From NCBI GenBank assembly GCA_017304135.1, contig JAFLBB010000001.1, positions 1-64,000 of the forward strand: DNA of 64,000 bases, in the 5' to 3' direction. Under the pieces are notes generated by a model, which did no database searches, was not told where the DNA came from, and saw only the letters and a program-made list of their open reading frames with translations. Made by a program: the position numbers and the translations under genes. Below are positions 35,601 through 43,000 of the stretch, in pieces. The DNA comes from Acidobacteriota bacterium (GTDB lineage Bacteria > Acidobacteriota > Terriglobia > Bryobacterales > Bryobacteraceae). Numbering within the stretch: the first letter of the stretch is position 1; the number at the start of each line of letters is the position of its first letter.

Positions 35601-36037
35601 ACCAGGGGTCTCGGAAGGAGAAACTCGCGGGCGAAGATGTCGGCTTGAACTTCTCGACGCTCACGCCGACTGTAATCGACCACCCGCTCTCGGCCGATGG
35701 GCGCGGATTCCGCTGCCCTCACGGGATCGGGATCGACGGCTATTGATTGCTCTCGGTCGCCCCCGAGTTCCACATGCCCAATCTCGTGCGCCACAAGAAA
35801 GGCATTGGTGAACTCGTCGCCTGCATCCTCGTGCAGGATTAGGAGTGCGTCGGGATCGTAAACGGCTCTTCCTCCGCGGAGACGGACGTCACTCCTGGGA
35901 ATCTTCTCAACTTCGATGTCTCGTCTCGTCGCCTCAGCCAGAGCGAAGCTGTACGGCCTCGCGGGATCGTACCCATGAGTAGTTGCCGCTTCGTGGAGTT
36001 CCGCCGCCCGCTGCCGAGCAACTTCAATTCCGGTCAT
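32621..36037 (-). CDS. IrrE peptidase - UvrD/Rep helicase - AddB-like nuclease fusion
   Basis: 1138 aa with three parts. Residues 75-145 are an ImmA/IrrE zinc peptidase (VAHEIGHVELGG, H84-H88). Residues 195-820 are a UvrD-type superfamily 1 helicase with AGPGTGKTQT (K222), LTFSNKAASEL, GTFHAFGLDLV, LVDEFQDVNRS, VVGDAKQSIYRFRGAS, LTINYRSSE, TMHGSKGLEFP and ALSRARDRLFLY. The C-terminus resembles the AddB/RecB-like nuclease with Cys residues for an iron-sulfur cluster (FERCPRRFLY and CARCPSFFIC, last cysteines near 1114-1123). At the nuclease motif, D1021 is followed by LRRVKTG, where the usual acidic residue before K is arginine, so cleavage may be lost. The start overlaps the upstream gene by 14 bases. 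Confidence 0.87.
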   Translation of the reverse strand: MTGIEVARQRAAELHEAATTHGYDPARPYSFALAEATRRDIEVEKIPRSDVRLRGGRAVYDPDALLILHEDAGDEFTNAFLVAHEIGHVELGGDREQSIAVDPDPVRAAESAPIGRERVVDYSRRERREVQADIFAREFLLPRPLVRRLHVEEGATASAISARFLAPFPVVVQQLLDALLLPSVSREEAEAKPPKPLNGDQETAAHHLGKPYLVEAGPGTGKTQTLVGRVEFLLSSGVDAGRILVLTFSNKAASELTDRILSKRPDAAAIWVGTFHAFGLDLVRRFHDRLGLPSEPRLMDRAEAIELLENEIPKLGLVHFNDLWDPSLKLREVLAAISRANDEVVDATEYRRLAEAMLASAKGDEEQTDGERSREVANIFAAYEALKKNLGCVDFGDLVSVPVRLCENDAEVRAHLMGQYEHILVDEFQDVNRSSVRLLKALAGDGRNLWVVGDAKQSIYRFRGASAFNVQRFGVDDFPGGARGRLTINYRSSEEITDTFVQFAKADMKVAADTDVTLVSDRGLSGFKPQYIAVETADDEIAAVAQNILELRDAGHGFRDQALLCSGVDRLGKFAVGLEALGVPVLYLGSLFEREEIRDLLSLLSLIVDGRAMGLVRLAATVPFSMPLGDVSAVLAHLRNQQVKALEWTTQIDKIPGISAAGKAGLEKVAAILAGIEPAVSPWTALAMILLDRSRVAAEIATAADTRIRSRGIAIWQFMNFVRGPRRGEAGYPISRLLNNIRRLVLLSDERELRQLPAAAQGIDAVRLLTMHGSKGLEFPVVHLPGMNSDTLPRSSGLGAGIAPPDGMIEGAAGRGRVAQHEAHDEEQECLFFVALSRARDRLFLYSPTKKANGHGRPRSRFLDRLGQTVLSKSVKPTLRLPAEPEDRAVTIRFDGAVAITDYQLALFERCPRRFLYTHILRVGGRRTETAFMKMHDAVQEVVNWLSADAAAAPSAADVDAHFTETWTAMGPADHGYSDEFQRIARRLIGYYLQGRANRGRRPVPVLRLTTDYGDIVVKPDLALSSPSGAITLRRVKTGHGSKKDPDSLAAAAFRLAADAQDCGYVVELSFLSDGETTPVEFTSRTLANRRATIGEVMGKIRAGRFPAKQTATCARCPSFFICGVLPDGPLSTKVFSE

Positions 36038-36593
36038 CGCCTGAGAGATCCTGCCTCAATTCGGCTTCCTGCGATTCGGTCAGAGGTGTGTTCCGCACCA
36101 ACTCGCTGAAGGTGACCTGATCCGGCACCGAAGGCTTCTGGTCGGCTTTGAAGCTGAGAGCCGCCGCCACTGTGGGCGGCTGTTCCAAGTAAGCCCGGAC
36201 GGCGTCCACGGAAGCCCCAATCGCGTTTGAGAGACGATTGAGGAATCGTACTGGGATCGATGCCGGCACGACCAAGCGGTCTCTGAACGCCACCAGAATA
36301 GAACGTGGAATATTCAAGCTGTTCGCAAGAGCTGCAAAGGTAGCTCCCTTGAAGTCGTTGAAGAGGTTTTCGGGTCGGCGCTCAGCGGCTTCCGCAGTGG
36401 CCGTAACGGGCGCGTCAGTCGGCACCTCGGATTCCCCGAGTTCAGCGACCAGCCGAAGTTCGTGAGAGAGGTCGATCAGCTCCTCTGCGAGTTCGGGATA
36501 CCGCCGGAGGTAGTTCTCGAGTGTTTGCCGGTCGTGTTTGGGTTCGACCGAAAACGCATATAGTACGTCTTCTGCGAGTCTTCGGTCGATCAT
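36024..36593 (-). CDS. Unknown protein following a sigma factor; possible HTH/anti-sigma role
   Basis: 189 aa, overlapping the sigma factor stop by 4 bases and the helicase start by 14. No family is recognised with certainty. Residues 75-145 (FAALANSLNIPRSILVAFRDR ... FLNRLSNAIGASVDAVRAYL) look helical and resemble an XRE-like DNA-binding or adaptor fold. The C-terminus is acidic. No transmembrane helix is present, so a classic membrane anti-sigma factor is excluded. A position directly after an ECF-type sigma gene makes a cytoplasmic regulator plausible. Several operons of this general kind pair an HTH protein with an IrrE peptidase, here fused to the next gene. Confidence 0.6.
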   Translation of the reverse strand: MIDRRLAEDVLYAFSVEPKHDRQTLENYLRRYPELAEELIDLSHELRLVAELGESEVPTDAPVTATAEAAERRPENLFNDFKGATFAALANSLNIPRSILVAFRDRLVVPASIPVRFLNRLSNAIGASVDAVRAYLEQPPTVAAALSFKADQKPSVPDQVTFSELVRNTPLTESQEAELRQDLSGDDRN

Positions 36594-37399
36594 CTGCTTT
36601 CCCCTTCACGCGAGAGAAGCTTGCGGAGCGTGGCGTGCGCACGGTCTCGTCGGTTCCGGACGGTCTTTTCTGCACACCCGAGAACCTTGACCATTGTGAC
36701 CGTGTCTGGGTCGCATGAATCGATAGGAATGTCCTGTAGTTGCAATTCGATCACCCTTCGCTGATCATCCGGCAAAAGATCAATCGCTGCGAGAAGCCGC
36801 TTCCGGTAATCCGACTCTTCAAATTCGTAAACTGGATCGCTCTGCAGTCGAACGAATGCTGCTTCCACTTCGCGCGTGTGCTCGTTGGGCTCATCATTCA
36901 AGTAGAGTGGTGCGTCGCGGTCCGCATCCCGTTTCACCTTCCGTCGGGCGGTCGATCGCGCCTTGGCGATGGCCATGTCGAACCTGACTTCGAAGAAGTC
37001 GAGATGTTCTTCGTAATCAAGGCGATCCCGGCAAAGCATCTGATCAAACTGCGCCAGCACGGCGTCGCGGATATCTGCTGCCGCTGCCGATTCTGAGGCG
37101 CGCCTATCGCCCGGTGCGAAACGCTCGACCGGAGGAAGCGCCTTCAGGATGCGTTGCCTCAAAAACCCGAACAGCGCCTCGAAATGATCACCATTATTGA
37201 GGCGCGCGACTTGCCGCAGTACGTGGAGCAGGCACTCCGAGGGGACATATTTCGGGTCGCCACGGCTCGTAATCGCGCATCGCTGAACGAATTGGTCGAT
37301 GGGTAGCAACAGAAGAGCGTCTAGCGAGGCCTCCACGTTCGGAGGACGTTGATAGATGCTGCCGCCCTCAAGCTTCTTCTTCCTTAGAGGTTCTGCCAA
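36590..37399 (-). CDS. ECF-like sigma-70 family factor heading the ubiquitin-like operon
   Basis: 269 aa. The C-terminal 70 residues show a sigma region 4 (AIDLLPDDQRRVIELQLQ, then VLGCAEKTVRNRRDRAHATLRKLL), and the middle shows region 2-like helices (FDMAIAKARSTARRKVKRD). The N-terminal 90 residues are atypical for ECF factors. It is the first gene of a run of six genes on the minus strand with overlaps or short gaps, so it likely directs transcription of that operon. Its own promoter would lie in the 577-base gap upstream. Confidence 0.75.
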   Translation of the reverse strand: MAEPLRKKKLEGGSIYQRPPNVEASLDALLLLPIDQFVQRCAITSRGDPKYVPSECLLHVLRQVARLNNGDHFEALFGFLRQRILKALPPVERFAPGDRRASESAAAADIRDAVLAQFDQMLCRDRLDYEEHLDFFEVRFDMAIAKARSTARRKVKRDADRDAPLYLNDEPNEHTREVEAAFVRLQSDPVYEFEESDYRKRLLAAIDLLPDDQRRVIELQLQDIPIDSCDPDTVTMVKVLGCAEKTVRNRRDRAHATLRKLLSREGESR

Positions 37400-37976
37400 A
37401 AACGGTCTCCTTGGCTATCGCTGAGCTCCTGTTGGTTCCAACACCGATGTTCGCCGGGTTCCGACTCGTCCATAATCGCAGGAAGTAGTTGAGTCCTAAG
37501 GGGCCGCGAGAGCACGCCCAACTGAAGTGTGCGGCCACCGACGACATTCCGCGACGATTCAGGATGAGGACTCCTCAGCGCGATGTGGGCGTGCGTGTGG
37601 GTCGAATTCGCCGAGTTGCTTACTTCAAACCTGACTGCATCAACGTTCAGGAAAGCAACAGGTCCCAACGTGCTTGGCATCAAACCGATTATCTAAGAAT
37701 TCGTTGTCTCGTCACACTCGTACCGCGCAACTAGGCAGGAAACACCATGAGGCTACGTCTTTGTGAAGCCAGCGATAGCCCGCAGGGTGTGGAGACTGTC
37801 AGCGACAGTGAGAGCCCGGCTCGCCTTTCCATGATGTCATGCCGTGAAATCTGATCGCCGTATCTCTCCCACTCTTGGCACCAGATTGACGAATAGCTCC
37901 GTTCCTGTGAAATGTAGGTCCAAACGCATGATCTCGGCTGTCGGTGTTGCGCTTAACTTCCCGGGAGCGGTGCTGA
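37400..37976. other. Intergenic region without a recognised gene
   Basis: 577 bases between the VirB10 gene end and the sigma factor start. Short open frames are present on both strands, but none has a ribosome site or resembles a family. It should contain the sigma operon promoter on the minus strand. I could not find a convincing -35/-10 pair or a T-rich terminator. Confidence 0.4.
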
Positions 37977-39485
37977 TCAATGTTGGGGGGGAGGACTGCC
38001 TGCGTTTGCGCCGCTCACATGCATCAAGCGGTTCATCTCGCGGATTTCATTGCGAATCTGAATCATCTCCTGCAACTCCTGATCGGACAGCCCTGGCTTG
38101 CTCGTGGTCGAGGTCGCCTTCGAATCAGCGTCACGCGACCGCCTCGCTTCCGTTTGATTCAAAACTAAGTAAAACCTAGTGTTGGCCGGCACTGTCACGA
38201 CGATGTTCTGCTGGTACGCCAGGCGCGCCATCTCCTGCTCGCCCGCCAACGCCACGTTAGAGGCAATCCGCTCGCGAAGGAGGATCGAGTTGTCGATACC
38301 GCCGGTGAGCCCCCTCCCGCCAACCGCAAAGGCCGCAATCGTGCCCACGCCAGTGAGCGCCCGTGTCAGGAAACGCTTGCCGTGGTTCTGGCCCGACACG
38401 TCTCCTCGCAGAGCCTGTCGCTGCATCCCGAGAGCGGTCCCCGCAATCTCTTCAACTTCTCCGTTCGGAAACTCCAGCGAATGGAACTTGAGCGTGACCC
38501 ACCCCTGTGGCGTCGCGCCCGTGAGTTCACCGTAAGCCTTCGTGCCAGCCGGCACCAGGATTTGACCATTGTCCTCGTAGTTGTACTCAACGACCGCGAT
38601 CACGGGAGCTTTGGCCGCGGAACTGACTCCGTGCTGAAATCGAGCGATCAGCGCCGTCGCCTGCGGCAGATAGCGCCCTTCCACTCGCCGGATCACTGGT
38701 CGAACCTGTTGTGCCCCAGCCGTAACGGCCGTCTGTGAGCGCACAAAAACGAGCGAGGACTTGTCGAGTTGGGGGACTTCCTTCACGGGCGGAGCAGCAG
38801 GCTGAGCATTCGCTGGCCTCTGCTGGCGGCTTTGATCCTCCGAGATGGCCGCCTCCCAATTGGTCACATTGCTGGTCTGTCGAGGCAGCGCAACGTTCTG
38901 ACGGCGGTACGCCTCCATGAGTGCGGGATCGGAGAAGTTCGCCGATGCCAGATCCCCGGCGGGTGAAGGCAGTGGTTTGGTGGGACTGGCCGACGGCGGT
39001 CCAGGTGTCAGCACTGCCGCACGATTCCGCATCGTTCCAAGTAGATCCTGTTCGGTCAATTCGTTCGGCTCCTCATTTTGCTGCTGGTTGACGCTCAATT
39101 GAGGAACCGCCGATCGATTGGCAGTCTCCGGATTCGTGGGCGACGCTGATGGTCTGCCCAGATTGGGAGCCCCTCCCCGCGGCTTCTTCGTGCTGTCGGC
39201 GTCCGTGGTGAACAGCCCGACAAATAGAAACAGGCACGCCACGCTCGCCCCGACCAGGATGACGAGCCCGCGTGTTCGCTCCGCCGACTTCAGGTCGCGG
39301 CTCTCCGGAACAGGCCCAAAGCGGGCGCGAATTCTGTCGAGCAGCGAAATCTGCTTCGCATCCTGATTCGATGGCTCGGCTTCTGTACGCTCCGACCCGG
39401 GAGATTCCGGATTATCCGTCGTCTTGGATAGGTCGGTCGCGACATCCTCTTCGTGATCGCGCTGTGGGATCTGTTCATTGGCCAT
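37977..39485 (-). CDS. virB10: VirB10/TrbI-like T4SS protein
   Basis: 502 aa from ATG 39485, chosen because an AGGAGG site precedes it; the open frame begins 13 codons earlier. It has a cytoplasmic N-terminus, one membrane helix (GLVILVGASVACLFLFVGLF), a proline/serine-rich linker, and a C-terminal beta-barrel-like domain with QATALIARFQHGVSSA, VPAGTKAYGEL and later VTVPANTRFYLVLNQ. This is the VirB10/TrbI arrangement that spans inner and outer membranes. It overlaps the VirB9-like gene by 11 bases. Confidence 0.88.
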   Translation of the reverse strand: MANEQIPQRDHEEDVATDLSKTTDNPESPGSERTEAEPSNQDAKQISLLDRIRARFGPVPESRDLKSAERTRGLVILVGASVACLFLFVGLFTTDADSTKKPRGGAPNLGRPSASPTNPETANRSAVPQLSVNQQQNEEPNELTEQDLLGTMRNRAAVLTPGPPSASPTKPLPSPAGDLASANFSDPALMEAYRRQNVALPRQTSNVTNWEAAISEDQSRQQRPANAQPAAPPVKEVPQLDKSSLVFVRSQTAVTAGAQQVRPVIRRVEGRYLPQATALIARFQHGVSSAAKAPVIAVVEYNYEDNGQILVPAGTKAYGELTGATPQGWVTLKFHSLEFPNGEVEEIAGTALGMQRQALRGDVSGQNHGKRFLTRALTGVGTIAAFAVGGRGLTGGIDNSILLRERIASNVALAGEQEMARLAYQQNIVVTVPANTRFYLVLNQTEARRSRDADSKATSTTSKPGLSDQELQEMIQIRNEIREMNRLMHVSGANAGSPPPQH

Positions 39486-40431
39486 GAGAAGCCTCCTCAC
39501 GAGTTGCTGAAACACCAAAACCAATCGGGGCTAGGGCAGGCCGGTCAACCGCTCCGCTCTCGGCGACTTGCAGAAACAAGCTCTCGTGCGATTGCTTGAA
39601 CCCCGGCCGCGAAAACACCACCACGCCATCCACCCGCTCCCCAGGGCCGAGCCGCCGCCGCGACAGTCGGAAGTCCTGCACCGGGAGTTGCTCGCTGGTC
39701 GTCCAACGGTCCTTGCGGATCACGGCCCCTTTCCGTGTTTTCCCGGCCAACTGCACCTGCGGTGGCATGATCTCGATCGCGTTCGGCTGTGGGTTGACGG
39801 CCGAAAAGAGGACCATCACCGTGCGCCCCTGATCGACGACTTCGGAGACTCCCGCTCTTACCCGATCGCCTTCGCCAGACACTGTTGGAGGCTTGCCTCC
39901 GTAAAGGGTGGGGAGTGGGGCGAGTTTCTGCCGGTTCATGATTTCCTGAAGTGGGTCAAGGGCCTTCTCCGCATCAACAGCCTTCGGAGTCGCGAGACTT
40001 GAGACGGGTCTGAGAACGTCGGTTCTGGCGACCTCAGCCGACGTTGGAAATGATTCGCCCACGAGAAAACTGCCGGCTGGCTTGTAGACGAGGACGAAAT
40101 CCACCCTCTTCGGGCCGGTGGGATCCATCCGCAACAGGAAACTCAGTTGTCTGCCACTCGTGGTCACAACCAGGAGGTTCGATTCGCCAGGTTGCTCAGT
40201 GACGGGTTTGACAAGGACAAGGGTTGGCTCCTTCTCGGAATGCTCCGCAAGGAACCGCTCGGGGTCACCGATGACCATTGAGCTGACTGGCTCGGGAACG
40301 CGAATCGCCGTCGCAAATCGCGGCGCCACACGCACCACCTGCACTTGATCCGTCAGGTTCCGCTTGCTCACCACCGGCTCGATCTGGGCGTAGAGTGCCT
40401 GAATCGCGACGAGTAAAAGAATCGATCTCAT
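39475..40431 (-). CDS. VirB9/TrbG-like T4SS protein
   Basis: 318 aa with a short signal peptide (LLLVAIQALYAQ) and a beta-rich body containing VVRVAPRFATAIRVPEPVSSM, LLVVTTSGRQLSFLL and VDFVLVYKPAG. These fit the VirB9/TrbG family, the outer-membrane core complex partner of VirB10. It overlaps VirB1 by 4 bases and VirB10 by 11, the usual virB order 1-9-10 of some Trb-type systems. Sequence divergence is high, so the call rests on context as well. Confidence 0.7.
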   Translation of the reverse strand: MRSILLLVAIQALYAQIEPVVSKRNLTDQVQVVRVAPRFATAIRVPEPVSSMVIGDPERFLAEHSEKEPTLVLVKPVTEQPGESNLLVVTTSGRQLSFLLRMDPTGPKRVDFVLVYKPAGSFLVGESFPTSAEVARTDVLRPVSSLATPKAVDAEKALDPLQEIMNRQKLAPLPTLYGGKPPTVSGEGDRVRAGVSEVVDQGRTVMVLFSAVNPQPNAIEIMPPQVQLAGKTRKGAVIRKDRWTTSEQLPVQDFRLSRRRLGPGERVDGVVVFSRPGFKQSHESLFLQVAESGAVDRPALAPIGFGVSATREEASHGQ

Positions 40432-40904
40432 TCAGCAGGCTCCTTTCGCTGGGTCAACATCGACTCCCACTGATTCCGCCGGAACAGGTAGGCGACGCGA
40501 TGGGTGTAGTTCACCGTTTCCGGGTGTTTGTATCGCAACCCTGCCTTCAGCACTCGACCGAGGCCGGCGTTATAGGCAGCAACGACGAGACGCAGATCGC
40601 CGCCGCACTCCTTCATCAGGAATGCGAGGTAGGCCACACCGCCTCGGATGTTCTCAGCCGCATCGAACCGGTTTCCGACGCGGAAAGCTGCCGCGGTATC
40701 CGGCATCAGCTGCATCAAGCCGACAGCCCCGGCCGGCGAAACTGCGCGTGGATTCCAGTTCGACTCCGCTTCGATCACCGCCCGCACCAATTCTCTCGGT
40801 ACGCCGAAATGTTCGGCCCAGCGGTCTGCGAGAGCTGTGAGAGTCGACGTCTGGGCGCAGACGTTGCTGGCGACTAACGCCATCAGGATGAATCGCAGGA
40901 TCAC
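40428..40904 (-). CDS. VirB1-like lytic transglycosylase
   Basis: 158 aa with a signal peptide and an SLT domain. Catalytic Glu is in RAVIEAESNWNP, with the family motifs SPAGAVGLMQLMPDTA, GGVAYLAFLM and AAYNAGLGRV. It locally opens the peptidoglycan for the secretion channel. It overlaps both neighbours by 4 bases and is therefore part of the MoxR-VirB1-VirB9-VirB10 operon. Confidence 0.9.
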   Translation of the reverse strand: MILRFILMALVASNVCAQTSTLTALADRWAEHFGVPRELVRAVIEAESNWNPRAVSPAGAVGLMQLMPDTAAAFRVGNRFDAAENIRGGVAYLAFLMKECGGDLRLVVAAYNAGLGRVLKAGLRYKHPETVNYTHRVAYLFRRNQWESMLTQRKEPAE

Positions 40905-41839
40905 GCGACCGCCTCCTCTTCCCTTTGCGACATTGCCCGCAGGGCCTGATCGCGGTACTCACGAGCCGTCACGACAAGGCTGCTGAATCCGTCGCGAAGC
41001 AAGAGGCGCTTCACGTCTTCCTCGGTCTTGGCTAGGAAGGGAAGCAGCACATCCCGGTCCTCCGGGCGGATCTCGGAACGCCCCAAAAGCTGCAATGCCC
41101 GGACGAACTGCACGATTTCGTCGATCGAAGGCGGCTTGACCAGGTTGTAGCCTCGTAGTGCCTGCGCGAGCCCGACAGCCTGCGCCTTCAACTCAAGCGG
41201 GGCATCCACCGTTCGGATGTCGAGGATCTCGGCTTCCTTCCTCACATCGGGATGCTCGATCCGCTGGTAGAGACTTCGTCGGCGCAGCGGGTCCCCGAGT
41301 CGTCGTTCCTGGTTCGAAGTCATGACCACGAACGGAATGGATTGAGCCTTCACGGTCCCCAGTTTCGGCACGGTGATCTGCCAGTCAGAGAGGATTTCGA
41401 GCAACAGCGCTTCGAACTTCTGATCGACCTTGTCGAGTTCGTCGATCAGAAGCACTACCGGCTTCGGCTGGAGCACCGCCTGCAGCAACGGCCCTTGCGT
41501 GAAGAAATCAAGGGTATGGAGCCGGGCGCGGAGGCTTTCCCATTGGCGGTCGACTACCTGCGCCTGTGTTTCCAGGAATAGCCGCTGTAGGGCTTCGTCG
41601 AAGGAGCCGATCGCCTGGCGCTCCGTGATGCCCTCGAAGCATTGGAGGCGTATCAACTCCGTCTTTGCCGCGGCGGCAAAGGCCTGTGCCAGGTATGTCT
41701 TCCCGGTTCCGGGTGGTCCCTCGATGAGAATCGGTTTCTGCATCTGCGTCGCCAACCAGATGATCTGGACCAGCACGGGATCCGTCGCATAGCCGGCGCC
41801 ACGCAACCCAGCGGCAACATCCCGGGGAGTAGCAAACAT
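40901..41839 (-). CDS. MoxR-family AAA+ ATPase
   Basis: 312 aa. Walker A is EGPPGTGKTYLAQ, the Walker B/acidic region is VVLLIDELDKVDQKFE, and the sensor is VMTSNQERRLGDPLRRRS, all typical of MoxR proteins, which act as chaperones for complex assembly. It begins the virB1-9-10 operon and could assist T4SS assembly. It partly fills the place of the missing VirB11. Its gene starts 105 bases from a divergent plus-strand unit. Confidence 0.85.
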   Translation of the reverse strand: MFATPRDVAAGLRGAGYATDPVLVQIIWLATQMQKPILIEGPPGTGKTYLAQAFAAAAKTELIRLQCFEGITERQAIGSFDEALQRLFLETQAQVVDRQWESLRARLHTLDFFTQGPLLQAVLQPKPVVLLIDELDKVDQKFEALLLEILSDWQITVPKLGTVKAQSIPFVVMTSNQERRLGDPLRRRSLYQRIEHPDVRKEAEILDIRTVDAPLELKAQAVGLAQALRGYNLVKPPSIDEIVQFVRALQLLGRSEIRPEDRDVLLPFLAKTEEDVKRLLLRDGFSSLVVTAREYRDQALRAMSQREEEAVA

Positions 41840-41944
41840 GGTGGGAGTTTAGGGGAACCGTCCAAATCGCCAAAGCGACTTCCACCACCCATGGCCATCA
41901 CACTCGTTTGGCCGATTGTGCGGCTTCGCCTACTTTCGAAGGCG

Positions 41945-42148
41945 ATGACAATCCTCCGAATCACAATCGCCCTCTCACTCGCTTGGGCCATCATCATGCT
42001 GTTTCAGGCTGGCTGCGGTTTGCCAAGGCCCTGCGAAATGACGAACAGCGGCTGTCGTCAAACGCCTCGCAAGGAGGGGTGTGAGCCCGGGTGGCCTCGA
42101 CTAACGACGACCTCCTCATGTGCAGCGGACTCTGAGTCCAATCCTTAA
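41945..42148 (+). CDS. Small cysteine-rich lipoprotein-like peptide
   Basis: 67 aa. A hydrophobic N-terminal segment (ILRITIALSLAWAIIMLFQ) is followed directly by AGCGLPRPC, resembling a lipobox or export signal, and then by four more cysteines. It ends 3 bases before the next gene, which supports a real cotranscribed gene. No family is recognised, and the open frame could be accidental. Confidence 0.4.
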   Translation: MTILRITIALSLAWAIIMLFQAGCGLPRPCEMTNSGCRQTPRKEGCEPGWPRLTTTSSCAADSESNP

Positions 42149-42151
42149 TCC

Positions 42152-43000
42152 ATGCTCTATCGCCGAGAGATTCTGAACGCACTCCGCGCACGAGCGGTCG
42201 GCTCGATCGAGGAACTCGCATTACGCTCACTTGCACTGCGAGGAGAGTGGCGGGACTGTAGCCAACTCTTCGAAAGCCAGCTTCCGTGTGGCGGGTGGCC
42301 CAATGCGCTTGGAACCAGCGAGCCCAACGCCTATTCAACTTCAATGGCGCTGATTGCTCTGGCGCATTTGCGAGACCGTCGTGATGCACGTGCCGCAGTC
42401 AATCTCGCATTCGGCTGGCTCGATGAAACCGCCGGACGGGAAGGGCACTGGCTCTGGCGCTGGAAGTTCCGCTGGTTCGATCGGCGAGTGAAGTTCGATA
42501 CCTCCAAGTACGGCTGGCCATGGATCGATGGAACCGTAAGCTGGGTCGCCCCGACGGCACTCGCGGTGATCGCACACCGAGTCTGGAAGCGCCCTTCCCC
42601 AAGAGTCGAACGCGGGATGTCGATGCTCCTCGACCGTGCATGCTCCTCTGGCGGGTGGAACGCGGGGAATTCCGAAGCATTCGGCGTCAGCCTGACAGCT
42701 CATCCCGACTTCACAGCCATGGGCCTCATCGCCCTCCGCTCCTGCGGTGTACACGCCCACCCGGCAGTCCGAAGTGCGGAGGACTATCTCTCAAGCCGGC
42801 TGGCAGCCAGCGAAGCCACCTACTCTCTGGCGTGGGCTCTGCTGGCTCTTCGTAACAACCCCAAAATGGTCAGCACGCTTCGCGCGCGGTTGCTGAAGTC
42901 CGTCAAGCTCGATGCGGGCGCGAAGCCCACTATCTCGCTCGCCTTGGCAGCCTTGGCTCTCGAAGATCCACCACTCGACCTTACGGAGACTCCACAATGA
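42152..43000 (+). CDS. Prenyltransferase/squalene-oxidase-type repeat protein
   Basis: 282 aa with repeated alpha/alpha hairpins and QW-like motifs (CGGWPNALGTSEPNAYSTSMALIALAHL is one unit split over residues 48-76; SSGGWNAGNSEAFG and HPDFTAMGLIALRSCG form another). These resemble the terpenoid cyclase/prenyltransferase toroid fold. No DxDD catalytic motif is visible, so a cyclase activity is not supported. It overlaps the DUF362 gene by 4 bases. It may be a structural or binding protein. Confidence 0.65.
   Translation: MLYRREILNALRARAVGSIEELALRSLALRGEWRDCSQLFESQLPCGGWPNALGTSEPNAYSTSMALIALAHLRDRRDARAAVNLAFGWLDETAGREGHWLWRWKFRWFDRRVKFDTSKYGWPWIDGTVSWVAPTALAVIAHRVWKRPSPRVERGMSMLLDRACSSGGWNAGNSEAFGVSLTAHPDFTAMGLIALRSCGVHAHPAVRSAEDYLSSRLAASEATYSLAWALLALRNNPKMVSTLRARLLKSVKLDAGAKPTISLALAALALEDPPLDLTETPQ

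Noticed and set aside
37489-37734. Small open frame in the gap before the sigma gene
   Set aside because: No ribosome site, no family resemblance and arginine-rich composition as in random frames.
19001-41839. Complete conjugative element
   Set aside because: No relaxase, coupling ATPase or VirB11 could be found on either strand of the window, so self-transfer cannot be claimed.
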